A stretch of 57,836 nt of DNA from an uncultured Paracoccus sp. (GCF_947487305.1 NZ_CANKWH010000003.1:261424-319259), one strand, 5' to 3'. Shown: positions 40,976 through 57,052, numbered from the stretch's first letter. The notes: generated by a model not told the origin, from the sequence alone. A program made the numbers and translations.

Positions 40976-42586
40976 ATGGTTGTTGAACGAGGGGGCGCGG
41001 ATTGGTGGCGCGGGTCGGTGACCTATCAGATCTATCCCCGGTCCTTCATGGATTCGGACAATAACGGCATTGGCGATCTGGCGGGCATCATCTCGCGGCT
41101 GGACTATGTGGCCAAGCTGGGGGTCGATGCGATCTGGCTGTCGCCCGTGTTCCCTTCGCCGATGAAGGATATGGGCTATGACGTGTCGGATTATACCGAC
41201 ATCGATCCCGGTTTCGGCACGCTGGCTGAGTTCGACAGTCTGGTCGAGAAGGCCCATAAGCTGGGGCTGAAGGTCATCATCGATCAGGTGATCTCGCACA
41301 GTTCGGATCAGCACCCCTTCTTCACCGAATCGCGCAGCTCGCGCGACAATCCCAAGTCCGACTGGTATGTCTGGGCCGATCCGAACCTGGACGGCACGCC
41401 GCCGAACAACTGGCAGTCGATCTTTGGCGGCCCGGCCTGGACCTGGGATTCGCGCCGCCGGCAGTATTATTTCCACAACTTCCTGAAGGAACAGCCGGAC
41501 TGGAACTTCCACAACCCCGAGGTGCAGGACTATCTGCTTTCGACCATGCGCTTCTGGCTCGAGCGCGGGGTGGACGGGTTCCGGCTGGATACGGTCAATT
41601 TCTATTTCCACGACAAGCTTCTGCGCGACAACCCGGCGAATTACCTGCCCTGGTCGCAGCAGGCGCTGAAGCCCTTCGACATGCAGTTCTGCCTGTTCTC
41701 GAAGAACCAGCCAGAGAACCTGGCCTTCCTCGAACGTCTGCGCGCGCTCATGGACGAATTCGACGCCCGCGCCACCGTGGGCGAGGTCGGCGACAGCCAT
41801 CTGTCGATCGAGCTGATGGGGAAATATACCAGTGGCAAGAAGCTGCACATGGCCTATTCCTTCGAGATGCTGGGGCCGAATTTCAGCGCCGAGCATTTCC
41901 GCAGCCGGATCGAAAGCTTCTTCAAGGGTGCGCCCGAGGGTTGGCCCTGCTGGGCCTTCTCGAATCATGACGTCCCGCGCCATGTCGGGCGCTGGCTGCC
42001 CCACGCTGCGGATCAGGATGCGCTGGCCAAGCAGGCGGCGGCGATGCTGCTTTCGTTCGAGGGTTCGGTCTGTCTCTATCAGGGCGAGGAACTGGGGCTG
42101 GTCGATACGCAGCTCGAGTTCGAGGAACTTACCGACCCGGACGGCATCGCCTTCTGGCCGGAATACAAGGGCCGCGATGGCTGCCGGACGCCGATGGTCT
42201 GGGATGCCAAGGCTGCGAATGGCGGCTTCTCCAAGGCCAACAAGACCTGGCTGCCGGTGAAGGCGCCGCAGCAGGCGCGGGCGGTCTCGACCCAGGAGGG
42301 CAAGCCGAACAGCGTTCTTGCCTTCTATCGCCAGATGCTGGCCCTGCGCCGGGCCGAGCCGGATCTGCGGCTTGGCGATATCCGCTTCCTCGACCTGCCC
42401 GAGCCGGTTCTGGGCTACGAGCGGGGCGAGGCGATGATTTGCCTCTTTAACCTTTCGGCCGAGCCGGTCACCATCGATCTGGCACAACCCGTGCAAGAGT
42501 TGTTGACGCAGGGGGCCGAGATTGCCGAGGGTCAGGTGACGCTGGCCGCGAACGGCTTTGTCATCGGCCGGAAACGGAACGGATAG
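40976..42586 (+). CDS. aglA: Alpha-glucosidase, glycoside hydrolase family 13
   Basis: Hydrolyses terminal alpha-glucosidic bonds in maltose-type oligosaccharides (cytosol; no signal peptide). About 536 residues from the chosen start. GH13 markers: WWRGSVTYQIYPRSFMDS, the nucleophile in GVDGFRLDTVNFYF, the acid/base Glu in ATVGEVGDS and the third acid in FSNHDVPRH. The frame allows an earlier ATG at 40943 or further, but GAGAGGG lies 7 bp before 40976 and the earlier ATG lies within the operator. First gene of the glycogen operon; it would trim short glucans released during glycogen turnover. An inverted repeat CTGCCGG/CCGGCAG (42593-42607) separates it from glgB. Confidence 0.9.
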   Translation: MVVERGGADWWRGSVTYQIYPRSFMDSDNNGIGDLAGIISRLDYVAKLGVDAIWLSPVFPSPMKDMGYDVSDYTDIDPGFGTLAEFDSLVEKAHKLGLKVIIDQVISHSSDQHPFFTESRSSRDNPKSDWYVWADPNLDGTPPNNWQSIFGGPAWTWDSRRRQYYFHNFLKEQPDWNFHNPEVQDYLLSTMRFWLERGVDGFRLDTVNFYFHDKLLRDNPANYLPWSQQALKPFDMQFCLFSKNQPENLAFLERLRALMDEFDARATVGEVGDSHLSIELMGKYTSGKKLHMAYSFEMLGPNFSAEHFRSRIESFFKGAPEGWPCWAFSNHDVPRHVGRWLPHAADQDALAKQAAAMLLSFEGSVCLYQGEELGLVDTQLEFEELTDPDGIAFWPEYKGRDGCRTPMVWDAKAANGGFSKANKTWLPVKAPQQARAVSTQEGKPNSVLAFYRQMLALRRAEPDLRLGDIRFLDLPEPVLGYERGEAMICLFNLSAEPVTIDLAQPVQELLTQGAEIAEGQVTLAANGFVIGRKRNG

Positions 42587-42637
42587 GGCGAACTGCCGGG
42601 CCGGCAGACATCAACCACAGGACGGAGTGCGCGAGAC

Positions 42638-44833
<2,196 letters not shown>

Positions 44834-44861
44834 TCGCCGCGACAGTGGGAGGACTGTAAAG

Positions 44862-46121
44862 ATGACGGATGATAGACGACTTGCACAGCGGTCGATGGCC
44901 TTCGTTCTGGCCGGTGGGCGCGGTTCGCGGCTGAAGGAACTGACCGACCGCCGGGTGAAGCCCGCCGTCTATTTCGGCGGCAAGACCCGGATCATCGATT
45001 TCGCCCTGTCGAATGCGATGAATTCCGGTATCCGCAAGATGGCGGTCGCCACGCAGTACAAGGCCCATAGCCTGATCCGCCATTGCCAGCGTGGCTGGAA
45101 CTTCTTCCGGGCCGAGCGGAACGAGTTTCTGGATGTGCTGCCGGCCAGCCAGCGCATGGGCGAGGACATGTGGTATCGCGGCACCGCCGATGCGGTGACC
45201 CAGAACATCGACATCGTCGACAGCTATGGCATCGACTACATCGTCATCCTGGCCGGCGATCACATCTACAAGATGGATTACGAGATGATGATCCGCCAGC
45301 ATGTGCAGGAGGGCGCGGATGTCACCATCGGCTGCCTTACCGTGCCGCGGGAAGAGGCCACGGCCTTTGGCGTCATGGCCACCGATGCCAGCGGCCGCAT
45401 CACTTCGTTCCTGGAAAAGCCCGCCGATCCGCCCGGCACGCCCGAGGATCCGACCAAGGCGCTGGCCTCGATGGGGATCTACGTCTTCAACTGGCCCTTC
45501 CTGCGCGACCTTCTGCTGAAGGATGCCGAGGACACGAATTCCAGCCATGATTTTGGCAATGACCTGATCCCGGACATCGTGGCGAACGGCAAGGCCATTG
45601 CCCATCGCTTTGACGACAGCTGCGTCAAGACCGAGGGCAAGCCCAGCTATTGGCGCGATGTCGGCACCATCGATGCCTTCTGGGAGGCGAATATCGACCT
45701 GACGAATTTCGACCCCGACCTGAACCTCTGGGACCGCGACTGGCCGATCTGGACCTATTCGGAAAGCCAGCCCCCGGCCAAGTTCATCCATGACGAGAAG
45801 GACCGCCGTGGCGTGGCGATCTCGTCGATGGTTTCGGGCGGCTGCATCATCTCGGGGACCGAAGTGCGGAACTCGCTGCTGTTCACCCAGGTCCATACCA
45901 ATTCCTACGCGGTGCTGGATCATGCGGTGGTGCTGCCGCATGTGGTGGTGAATCGCTCGGCCCGGCTGACGAAATGCGTCATCGACCGGGGGGTGCAGAT
46001 CCCGGCAGGGCTGGTGGTGGGCGAGGACCCGGTCGAGGATGCGAAATTCTTCCGCGTCACCGACAAGGGCACCACGCTGATCACCAAGGAGATGGTGGCG
46101 AAATGGGAGGCCGCGCGGTGA
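44862..46121 (+). CDS. glgC: Glucose-1-phosphate adenylyltransferase (ADP-glucose pyrophosphorylase)
   Basis: Makes ADP-glucose from glucose-1-P and ATP, the committed and allosterically controlled step. The 419-residue product has [17 protein letters not shown], with the P-loop-like GGRGSRL and the Lys/Arg effector region [28 protein letters not shown] and [13 protein letters not shown], carrying substrate residues, follow, and a left-handed beta-helix C-terminus ends in VVGEDP. GGGAGG precedes the ATG. The stop overlaps the glgA start (GTGA). Confidence 0.98.
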   Translation: MTDDRRLAQRSMAFVLAGGRGSRLKELTDRRVKPAVYFGGKTRIIDFALSNAMNSGIRKMAVATQYKAHSLIRHCQRGWNFFRAERNEFLDVLPASQRMGEDMWYRGTADAVTQNIDIVDSYGIDYIVILAGDHIYKMDYEMMIRQHVQEGADVTIGCLTVPREEATAFGVMATDASGRITSFLEKPADPPGTPEDPTKALASMGIYVFNWPFLRDLLLKDAEDTNSSHDFGNDLIPDIVANGKAIAHRFDDSCVKTEGKPSYWRDVGTIDAFWEANIDLTNFDPDLNLWDRDWPIWTYSESQPPAKFIHDEKDRRGVAISSMVSGGCIISGTEVRNSLLFTQVHTNSYAVLDHAVVLPHVVVNRSARLTKCVIDRGVQIPAGLVVGEDPVEDAKFFRVTDKGTTLITKEMVAKWEAAR

Positions 46122-47541
46122 CGCAGGTCCTTTCGGTCGCATCCGAGGTTGCACCGATCATCAAGACGGGCGGGCTGGCCGATGTGGCCGGCGCGCTGCC
46201 TGCCGCGCTGGAGCCCTTCGGGGTCCGGCTCAGGACGCTGATGCCCGGCTATCCGCAGGTGATGCGGATGCTGGGCGAGAACGAGATCGTCGCGCGCTTT
46301 CCCGATTGCTTCGGTGGGCCAGCCGTTTTGCTGGCCGCCGAGGTTGCCGGGCTGGACCTGCTGGTTCTCAGCGCGCCGCATCTTTATGACCGCAGCGGCG
46401 GGCCCTATCTCAGCCCGGCGGGCAGCGACTGGCCCGACAATCCCGAACGCTTTGCCGCGCTGAGCTGGGTCGCTTCCGAGATCGCCAATGGCGCCATCGC
46501 TGTCTGGCAACCCGCGATCGTCCATTGTCATGACTGGCAGGCGGGTCTGGCGCCCTATTACATCGCCCGTTGGCCGGCCGCCGGCCGGGTGCGCACGCTC
46601 ATCACCATCCATAACATCGCCTTTCAGGGCCTCGCGCCCGCCTGGAAGATGCAGGGTCTTCGGATCGCGCCGGTCGATTTCACCTCGGACGGGGTGGAAT
46701 ACTGGGGCCAGATCTCGGCACTGAAGGCCGGGCTGGTCTTCGCCGACTGGCTGACCACGGTTTCGCCCACCTATGCGGCGGAACTGATGACCGCGGAATT
46801 CGGTATGGGACTCGAGGGCGTCATGCGCGCCCGCAAGGATAGCTTTTCCGGCATCCTGAACGGCATCGACGAGGAGACCTGGTCGCCAGCCACCGATGCG
46901 GCGATCACCCCCTACAAGACCGCCAAGGGCAAGGCCGCGAACAAGGCGGCGTTGCAGCAGGAATTCGGCATGGCCGAAGCCAGCGGGCCGCTTTGCGTCG
47001 TGGTGTCGCGGTTGAGCGATCAGAAGGGGCTGGACCTGCTGCTGCAGGCGCTGCCGGCGCTGCTCGCCAAGGGCGGGCAATTGGCCCTGCTCGGTTCCGG
47101 CGACAAGGGGCTGGAGGCGGCGTTTCAGGCGGCGGCGGGGCCGAATGTCGGCATCCGCATCGGCTATGACGAGGCGCTGTCGCACCGGATGATGGCCGGG
47201 GGCGATGCCATCCTTGTGCCCTCGCGCTTCGAGCCCTGCGGCCTGACGCAGCTCTACGGGCTGCGCTATGGCACCCTGCCGCTGGTGGCGCTGACCGGCG
47301 GCCTGGCCGATACCGTCATTCCCGCCACGCCCGCCACGATGGCGCGCGAGGTGGCGACCGGCATCCAGTTCTTCCCGGTCACGGCGGCCTCGCTGGCCAA
47401 TGCGCTTGAGCGGCTTTGTGATCTCTATGCCGATCCCGAGCGCTGGACGAAGATGCAGCGCAATGCCATGAGCCAGCCGGTGGGCTGGGACCAATCCGCT
47501 GCCCGCTATGCCGAACTCTACGAAAGGCTCTTGGGCAAGTG

Positions 47542-47542
<1 letters not shown>
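46118..47542 (+). CDS. glgA: Glycogen synthase (ADP-glucose type, GT5)
   Basis: Elongates alpha-1,4-glucan from ADP-glucose. About 474 residues from the GTG (V-T-Q-V-L-S-V) whose codon overlaps the glgC stop. The ADP-binding motif [15 protein letters not shown] is near residue 17-31, HCHDWQAGL follows in the N-domain, and the GT-B nucleotide/acceptor motif [16 protein letters not shown] is in the C-domain. The frame is open before this start, but only this start gives the conserved N-terminus. Confidence 0.97.
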
Positions 47543-51302
<3,760 letters not shown>

Positions 51303-51319
51303 GTCGGTAAGAGCCTGAA

Positions 51320-51360
51320 CCGGTGGCAAGGTCGCAGCTTGAGGGCGATCTTTCCACCGG
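51320..51360. terminator. Hairpin between convergent pgm and the glycosyltransferase gene
   Basis: CCGGTGG (51320-51326) and CCACCGG (51354-51360) enclose an inner partly paired stem (AAGGTCGC with GCGATCTT). No U-run, but the location between two convergent genes suits a two-way terminator. Confidence 0.45.
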
Positions 51361-51452
51361 CTGACCTGAAGATGGCTCCTGCAGGAGAGCATTCAGCGCA
51401 ACGATTGCTGCAGCCGCAGGGCGCTCGGGCCGATCAAGACCCGAGACCGCGT

Positions 51453-54149
51453 TCAGATATCGTAGACTCGATAGGGACCCTCGATGAAGAGCCGCGGGGG
51501 CAGTTCGTCGGCAGGTCGCAGTTGACTGGCGGGATCGGCCCCGACCATGGCATCGACCGCTGCAACAAGCCCGGGCTCGGGGCCGGTGACGAATTGCGGA
51601 TTCTGCTCCAGGAATCGGGCCGTATTCACGGCAGCACCGGTCGGGTCGCGGCGGAACTCGGCCAGCGCGACGGACAGGCTGGCGACATCGCGGAACTGCG
51701 GGGCTCCGACCACCTCGTGCTGGTCCATCGGATAGCGCGTGTCGGCGTTGGATACCGAGAACGCAGGCCTGCCGGCCAGTGCTGCCTCGACGAGGGTTGC
51801 GCTGTAGCAGGCCAGAACCAGATCGGATGCCTCGATCAGCGGAGCCGGAGGGGCGGTGACGCTCTGGACCCGATGGGCCATGCCCATCTCTTCGGCAATG
51901 GCCAGGTAGGCGGCAATGCGCAATTCGCCTTCTTCGGGGTGAACCTTCAGCAGGATCTGCAGATCCTCATAGGGAGCCATGGCTGCCAGGATGATGCGCC
52001 AGACGTCGCTGATCTGCGTCCATTTCGATGGCTGCGAGAAAAAGGCCAAGGTGAGCTGACCGGGCGGGAAGCGCGTCCCACTGTCTTTTTCAAGCTTTTT
52101 GCGCGCGTTTTCGGGCGGGACCGGGGGCGTCGCGACGAGGCGGGGCGAGCCGATGATGTCGATCCGCTCTGCCGGGACCGAGAATCCGGCCTCGGCGAGT
52201 TTCGCCAAATAGCCGGAAGCCGTGCCGTAGCGATCGGTCATGACTCGAGTGTAGCGGCAATATTCGGCGTTGATGATATGCGGCTCGATAGCAAGGCTCG
52301 GTACGCCAAAGTGCCGCGCAGCCGCAGCGGTCATACCGGTCAGGGATGGACGCAATGGCGAGACGATCAGCGCATCGGGCTTTTGCCCCGCCGCCTGCAT
52401 CCGGTCGAACCATTGCAGCAGCCGTTCCCAGTGATGCAAACCCGAGACGATGGTGTGATAGGCGAGGATCGCGCTTCTGGACTCGATGACGCGGGTCGTG
52501 ATCAGGCAATCGCCGGCCTGACGATGCCGCGCCGCAACGCGTTCGAGCAGGTGCTGAATGCTGTAGTTCAGAGCCGGATAGTCCGGCGTTGTCAGAGGGG
52601 GCAACAACTGAACCCGGCCGGCGGGCGGAATTGGAAGTTCCGGCGCACCCGCGAACAGCGACGCGGCATTGAGGCCGACCACGCCCATCATCGTGTCGAA
52701 ATGCCTCGACAGGATGTTGGCATAGACGGCACTGGAATCATTGTAGGTCGTATAGGGAATTGTGGCAAACAACACCTTGGGGCGCGGCGCCATGTCGCCC
52801 TCGGCCGCTTTCGGCCAAAGATACATTGCCTGTGCTGCCTTGGCGGCATCGGCCCGCAGCCCTTTCAACAGGTCGCGCAGGGGTCTGACCGAAGCGGGAA
52901 TAGTCTGTTTGACCTGTACCGAATTGGAGAAGGCCTGAGCAAGTTGCCCCGCAAACCGGATGCGGGAGCGCTCGTTGCGTGCAAGGGATACAAATTCAAC
53001 CCTCGGGTCATCGTTCAGGCCCTGGACATCGGCCAAGAACTCAAAAAATCCAGCCTCGGCCGTCTCGGCACTGACGACCATGACCTGGTCAACGTCCTCG
53101 TCGGCCAGCAGTTCTTCAAGCCCGACGACGCGCAGTCCCTGGAAGAACATCGCGTCGGCGAGATGCATGGCCAGATAGGGTTTTGATTCATCCAGCCACC
53201 CACCTGCCTCGCGCTCGATCTCGTCAACGATCTCTTCGGCGAGCCGGCGCGTTTCGTCATGCAGGCGGTGATAGGCCGGAGAGAAGCGTGTGGCCCGGCT
53301 GCGCGGATGGGTAATGATCAACTCCGCTGGCCGGGCGTGCAGTTGGGTCTCGCTGCTGAAGGTCATCCGTCCGAACAGGTTTGACGGGCTGAAGAGCGAG
53401 ATTTTCTCTGCGCCCGCGAACAGAAGCGACAGATGGGTGGGATCCTGCAGCGCATCTGCGATAATCAGCCGGTGCCGGGCGGGGCGGCGGCTGGGGGCTT
53501 CGGCCACGGTGCCGCGCAGCAACGTGGGCCGCTGCGTCGGAACGGTCGCAAAACTGTCCAGCAGTTCCGAATGCTGCTTGGCCGGTTCAAAGCGCGCATT
53601 TCTCAGGCGATCACGAAAACCAGCGAACTCCTCGTCGTCCAGCAGGAAAGCGGCCGCAGCGGTCAAGCCGGTGCCGAAGTTGGGATGGGGTGGAAAGCGA
53701 GAAAGAAGCTGCTCGACGAGGTCGGGATCGCGCAGATGCGCCGCCATCAGAGACTTGGTCAGCCCGGAACGTGCCAGCATCATGACGATCGGTGCACCCA
53801 CCGAATAGAGCAGGGCGTCACGGACAAACTCGTTCAACAGGTCCGGTTGCCCGGTCTCGTCAAGCTGGAACAGCCTGCTCGCGATCGATTTCCAATCCCG
53901 CCGCAGCCGGCTTTTCCAGAAGAACCTGTTTCCTGCCTCGAGTCCCGAAAACCTGTCGGTGGCGCGCAGACGCGTAAGGGCCAGGGAGCTGCGAGAGACC
54001 GGAGCCAGAAAACGCCGGGCCCCGCTCTTGACGCGGGTGGCTGCCTTGCCGGCCAGTTGCCGGGGCGGGATTTGAGACAGGACGCCCAGCAGGCGGAAGT
54101 TGCGCTGCATGCGCATGAGGAAACGAGGCATCGTCACGGGTGGGTTCAC
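51453..54149 (-). CDS. Large glycosyltransferase-like protein (GT-B C-terminal half), unknown N-terminal half
   Basis: The 898-residue protein has no signal peptide or clear membrane segment. The C-terminal half (about 440-880) has a GT-B style: PKVLFATIPYTTYNDSSAVY opens a Rossmann-like domain, and the second domain carries LTLAFFSQPSKWTQ, KVHPEEGE (His737) and YSATLVEAALAG (Ser783, Glu788), the pattern of capsule/CDP-glycerol or sialyltransferase-like enzymes. The first 430 residues are basic at the start, then helical (LLDDEEFAGFRDRLRNA), with an RHRLIIADALQDP Rossmann-like strand and VDQVMVVSAETAEAGFFEFL; no family recognised. The GTG start overlaps the PIG-L stop (GTGA). Probably adds the sugar made by this operon to a glycan or protein. 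Confidence 0.75.
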   Translation of the reverse strand: MNPPVTMPRFLMRMQRNFRLLGVLSQIPPRQLAGKAATRVKSGARRFLAPVSRSSLALTRLRATDRFSGLEAGNRFFWKSRLRRDWKSIASRLFQLDETGQPDLLNEFVRDALLYSVGAPIVMMLARSGLTKSLMAAHLRDPDLVEQLLSRFPPHPNFGTGLTAAAAFLLDDEEFAGFRDRLRNARFEPAKQHSELLDSFATVPTQRPTLLRGTVAEAPSRRPARHRLIIADALQDPTHLSLLFAGAEKISLFSPSNLFGRMTFSSETQLHARPAELIITHPRSRATRFSPAYHRLHDETRRLAEEIVDEIEREAGGWLDESKPYLAMHLADAMFFQGLRVVGLEELLADEDVDQVMVVSAETAEAGFFEFLADVQGLNDDPRVEFVSLARNERSRIRFAGQLAQAFSNSVQVKQTIPASVRPLRDLLKGLRADAAKAAQAMYLWPKAAEGDMAPRPKVLFATIPYTTYNDSSAVYANILSRHFDTMMGVVGLNAASLFAGAPELPIPPAGRVQLLPPLTTPDYPALNYSIQHLLERVAARHRQAGDCLITTRVIESRSAILAYHTIVSGLHHWERLLQWFDRMQAAGQKPDALIVSPLRPSLTGMTAAAARHFGVPSLAIEPHIINAEYCRYTRVMTDRYGTASGYLAKLAEAGFSVPAERIDIIGSPRLVATPPVPPENARKKLEKDSGTRFPPGQLTLAFFSQPSKWTQISDVWRIILAAMAPYEDLQILLKVHPEEGELRIAAYLAIAEEMGMAHRVQSVTAPPAPLIEASDLVLACYSATLVEAALAGRPAFSVSNADTRYPMDQHEVVGAPQFRDVASLSVALAEFRRDPTGAAVNTARFLEQNPQFVTGPEPGLVAAVDAMVGADPASQLRPADELPPRLFIEGPYRVYDI

Positions 54150-54829
54150 ATTCTGCCCCGCAGCAGCATGAAGGCTTCGGCGGCCTGATAGCCGGCGGCT
54201 GCGCCATGCATCTGGCCTTGGGCTCGTACTGCGGTTTCACTGCGCGGGAAGGGGAAGGGGTGGAATTCGCCAGCGAAGTGGCGGGTGATCGCGATCTTGT
54301 GCTCGAGATACGCGCCGATATCAACATAGATGTCCGACCGGAATGGCAGCATCTGCTGGATGGCCGCGTCGGTCTCGGACAGGGTTTCATAGGCGAGGGT
54401 CCACTGCACCGAAGGGTAGCGGAACCATTTGGCGCAGGCTGCACCGGCATCGTGGACGACCTGGTGGTCACTATGGGCATCGCCACGATGGGGCAGCAGC
54501 AGCATCTGGGGGCGGGTCACTTTGACCACATCGCCAATGGCTGCGACGACATCCCCCAGCGGTAGGGTATCGAGCCGGGTCGTCGGCAAGCCAAGCCGAT
54601 GAACAGCAGCAAATCCGAACTCGCGGGCGACGGCCTCGATCTCGGCTTCGCGGCTTTCGATGCGGGCGGTGGGCCAGCCGTCCTCGGGGCGCATGGTGGT
54701 GACGATCAGCCAGTGGATCTCGCGCCCCGCCGCTGCCGCGCGCAACAGCAAGCCACCAGCGCCGATGGTTTCGTCATCGGGATGGGGTGCAATGGCCAGG
54801 ATCGGCCCGCCGCGTTCGATCTCAAGCAT
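54146..54829 (-). CDS. PIG-L family deacetylase
   Basis: The 227-residue zinc-dependent N-deacetylase has the HPDDE motif at 16-20 (Asp and metal ligands) and the later HRGDAHSDHQVV with the third ligand and catalytic His. Family members deacetylate GlcNAc-type sugars or conjugates. The ATG (MLEIERGG) has GGGGAAAG upstream and overlaps the end of the epimerase gene by 8 bp, so a sugar intermediate of that enzyme or its glycan product is the likely substrate. A longer frame upstream lies inside the epimerase gene and is rejected. Confidence 0.92.
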   Translation of the reverse strand: MLEIERGGPILAIAPHPDDETIGAGGLLLRAAAAGREIHWLIVTTMRPEDGWPTARIESREAEIEAVAREFGFAAVHRLGLPTTRLDTLPLGDVVAAIGDVVKVTRPQMLLLPHRGDAHSDHQVVHDAGAACAKWFRYPSVQWTLAYETLSETDAAIQQMLPFRSDIYVDIGAYLEHKIAITRHFAGEFHPFPFPRSETAVRAQGQMHGAAAGYQAAEAFMLLRGRM

Positions 54830-55994
54830 CGTCTTTCCCCATAACGAATCGTTTGTGCAGCAGGCGGGCGTCAATCGGTGTTTCGGCCAGCAAGCCGGCG
54901 ATGCGCGCTCCGGTCCGGCCGTCGCCATAGGGGGTACTGGCCTCGGCGACCTTGGCACGGAACGCCGGGTCCTCGGTCGCCAGCCGCAGCGCGGTCGCTA
55001 TCTCGTCCTCACCGTAACCGGTGAATATGACGTTCTGGGCATGTTCGCGCCCCCGCTGGCGCTGGCCGATATTGATGGCAGGCAGGCCAAGGCTGGGGGC
55101 TTCGATGATGCCCGAAGACGAGTTGCCAACCAGCGCCCGTGCATGGCGCATCATGTTCACGAAGACCTTGCGTTCGAGAAAGGTGAACAGCTTCACACGG
55201 TCACAGCGCGCGGCAAAGGCTTGCAGCCCGGCGACCACTCCATCCGCGCCCGGATCGGTGTTCGGCGCCATCGCCGCGACGCGCAGGCCCGACGCCTCGA
55301 GGATCGAGGTCACGGCAGCGATATGTGCGGCCGCGCCAGCATAATCGGTGATGGTCGGGTGATAAAGCAGCACCACATAGGGTGCGCCGTTCCAGTCCAC
55401 GCCTAGCGCCGTGTCCAACTCGGACCGCGACATCTGTGGCACGGCCAGCAGCCGGTCCAGACCCGATGCGCCCACCACGTTTATGCGCCAGTCTTCTTCG
55501 CCGAGGGCACGCAGGCGTTGACCCGAAAGCTCGGTAGTGGCCATGTGCAGATGCGCCAGCTTGGAGACCGCATGGCGGATCGGGTTGTCGACATTGCCGT
55601 CTTCGGCATGGTCGCCGCCACCGATATGCACGATGGGGATATGATGATAGCTGGCGGCAAGTGCGCCGGTCATCGGCTCTTCACGGTCGCCCATAACCAC
55701 CAGCATATCGGGGCGATTGACAGCAAACAGATCGGTCAGACCGGCCAGCTGCAGCGCCGCGCCTTTGACCCGGCCGGTCAGCCCGTCCGAGGCCAGGAGC
55801 GAGTCAATCCGGGCCACGATGGGAAAGCCGTCGGCCTCGATCTGGCGCACGGAATAGGCGTGCCGCGCGCTGAGATGGGCCCCGGTCACGATCACCCCCG
55901 GTTCGAGTCCGGGCGTGTCGGAAATAGCCCCGATCACCGGAGCGAGAATGTCGTATTCAGACCGGATTCCGGTCAGGATGTGGATCTTCTTCAC
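54822..55994 (-). CDS. Hydrolysing UDP-N-acetylglucosamine 2-epimerase (NeuC/LegG-like)
   Basis: The 390-residue enzyme likely releases UDP while inverting C2 of a UDP-GlcNAc-type sugar, giving ManNAc or an analogue for nonulosonic (sialic/legionaminic) acid synthesis. It has ILTGIRSEYDILAPVI at the start, PDMLVVMGDREEP, HIGGGDHAEDG near the middle, and VGNSSSGIIEAPSLGLPAINIGQRQRGR (quoted core GNSSSGIIEAPSLG), which with the QxGR end distinguishes the hydrolysing branch. The GTG start has AGGACG upstream. NeuB- and NeuA-like genes needed to complete a nonulosonate pathway are not in the window. Confidence 0.93.
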   Translation of the reverse strand: MKKIHILTGIRSEYDILAPVIGAISDTPGLEPGVIVTGAHLSARHAYSVRQIEADGFPIVARIDSLLASDGLTGRVKGAALQLAGLTDLFAVNRPDMLVVMGDREEPMTGALAASYHHIPIVHIGGGDHAEDGNVDNPIRHAVSKLAHLHMATTELSGQRLRALGEEDWRINVVGASGLDRLLAVPQMSRSELDTALGVDWNGAPYVVLLYHPTITDYAGAAAHIAAVTSILEASGLRVAAMAPNTDPGADGVVAGLQAFAARCDRVKLFTFLERKVFVNMMRHARALVGNSSSGIIEAPSLGLPAINIGQRQRGREHAQNVIFTGYGEDEIATALRLATEDPAFRAKVAEASTPYGDGRTGARIAGLLAETPIDARLLHKRFVMGKDDA

Positions 55995-56027
55995 GTGTCG
56001 TCCTGCTGCCGGTTTCCGCTGCGGCTC

Positions 56028-56951
56028 TCAGTAAATGTCCGAGTCGATCATGGCAATGCGCCAACGCCGCGCGTCGCTGAGGCCCGCGTCCTGCCCCGAC
56101 AGCACACGGCCGCCGAAATAGGTGACCGGTGCGCTGGCCTGAAAACCTGCCCGCTCGAGTGCGATCCGCGCCGGATCCTGCGGCAGGGACCAGCAATTCA
56201 CTCGCCGTGCGCCCCTGGCCTTCGCTGCAGCCAGGCTGCCGGCGATCAGGTCGGGATAGGCGCGCGCATCGCCAGCCGCCATAAGCACCAGATCGAATTC
56301 GGCATCGCCATAGGGCTTGAGAACGGCATAGCCGTCGAGCCCGTCGCCGCCGGGAAGGGTCAGGATCAGATAGCGATTGTTCGGGTTCTGATCGATGCGC
56401 CACGACAACAGGTCCGCCCGGCGGTCACCCTGCAGTCCTTCCACGGGCGAAGCCACCGAGCTGAAACGCTCGTCAACGTGGTCTGCCGGGACAAGGCTGT
56501 CCGGCGAAAGGCTCTCGTCAGGACGGATATCCCGGACCAGAACCGGCACGTCCGAAATCGCACTCCAGTCGAGTTTGCGTCGGAACGGCACGTTGCTGTT
56601 TCGATTCGGAAAGCCCCAGACCGCATGAATGCCGTCCTGAGCCATCTGTTCATACAGCACCGACGCAGTGCGCTCGAACAGGCCCTGCCCGCGATAATCC
56701 GGATGAGTCATGGTCGTCATCGAAAGTGCGGCCTGAAGGGGCGTGCCGTCAACCAGGAGCGGCGCGCGGCTGGCGGCATAATGTGCAGCCAGTCGGTTCT
56801 CGTCCCAAGCCAGGGCGATGAGGGGGCCGCCTGCCGGATGATCGAGATAGCGCCACCGCCAATAGGCTTCGGTCATGGGCGTGCCAAAGGTCGTGGCAAA
56901 CAAGTCCAGGATCGCGGCCTCGTCTCCGGGTTGCCAGGCTCTGATCTCCAT
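56028..56951 (-). CDS. GNAT-family N-acetyltransferase
   Basis: The 307-residue protein has an N-terminal GNAT domain: MEIRAWQPGDEAAILDLFATTF, then MTTMTHPDYRGQGLFERTA with the acetyl-CoA-binding R-G-Q-G-L-F loop, and GFPNRNSNVPFRRKLDW. A second, related half (GYAVLKPYGDAEFDLVLM) may be a degenerate GNAT fold. Length and FPN-x-NS pattern match sugar- or polysaccharide-linked acetyltransferases. AGGAGA precedes the ATG. It heads the visible part of the operon, 33 bp before the epimerase, and may re-acylate an amino group freed by the PIG-L deacetylase; this pairing is inference. Confidence 0.88.
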   Translation of the reverse strand: MEIRAWQPGDEAAILDLFATTFGTPMTEAYWRWRYLDHPAGGPLIALAWDENRLAAHYAASRAPLLVDGTPLQAALSMTTMTHPDYRGQGLFERTASVLYEQMAQDGIHAVWGFPNRNSNVPFRRKLDWSAISDVPVLVRDIRPDESLSPDSLVPADHVDERFSSVASPVEGLQGDRRADLLSWRIDQNPNNRYLILTLPGGDGLDGYAVLKPYGDAEFDLVLMAAGDARAYPDLIAGSLAAAKARGARRVNCWSLPQDPARIALERAGFQASAPVTYFGGRVLSGQDAGLSDARRWRIAMIDSDIY

Positions 56952-57028
56952 CGCGCTCTCCTTGCCGATCCCGAAACTGCTTAGGCCAAATGGCCGGTAA
57001 CGGCAACCTTGGCGGCGGTACGGCAGGT

Positions 57029-57052
57029 GTTGTCCACCGAGTTGTCTACCGA
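57029..57052 (+). repeat. 12-bp direct repeat pair beside the IS3 element
   Basis: GTTGTCCACCGA (57029-57040) is followed without a gap by GTTGTCTACCGA (57041-57052), one mismatch. It lies just outside or at the left end of the insertion sequence, 77 bp upstream of the acetyltransferase start. Confidence 0.7.
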
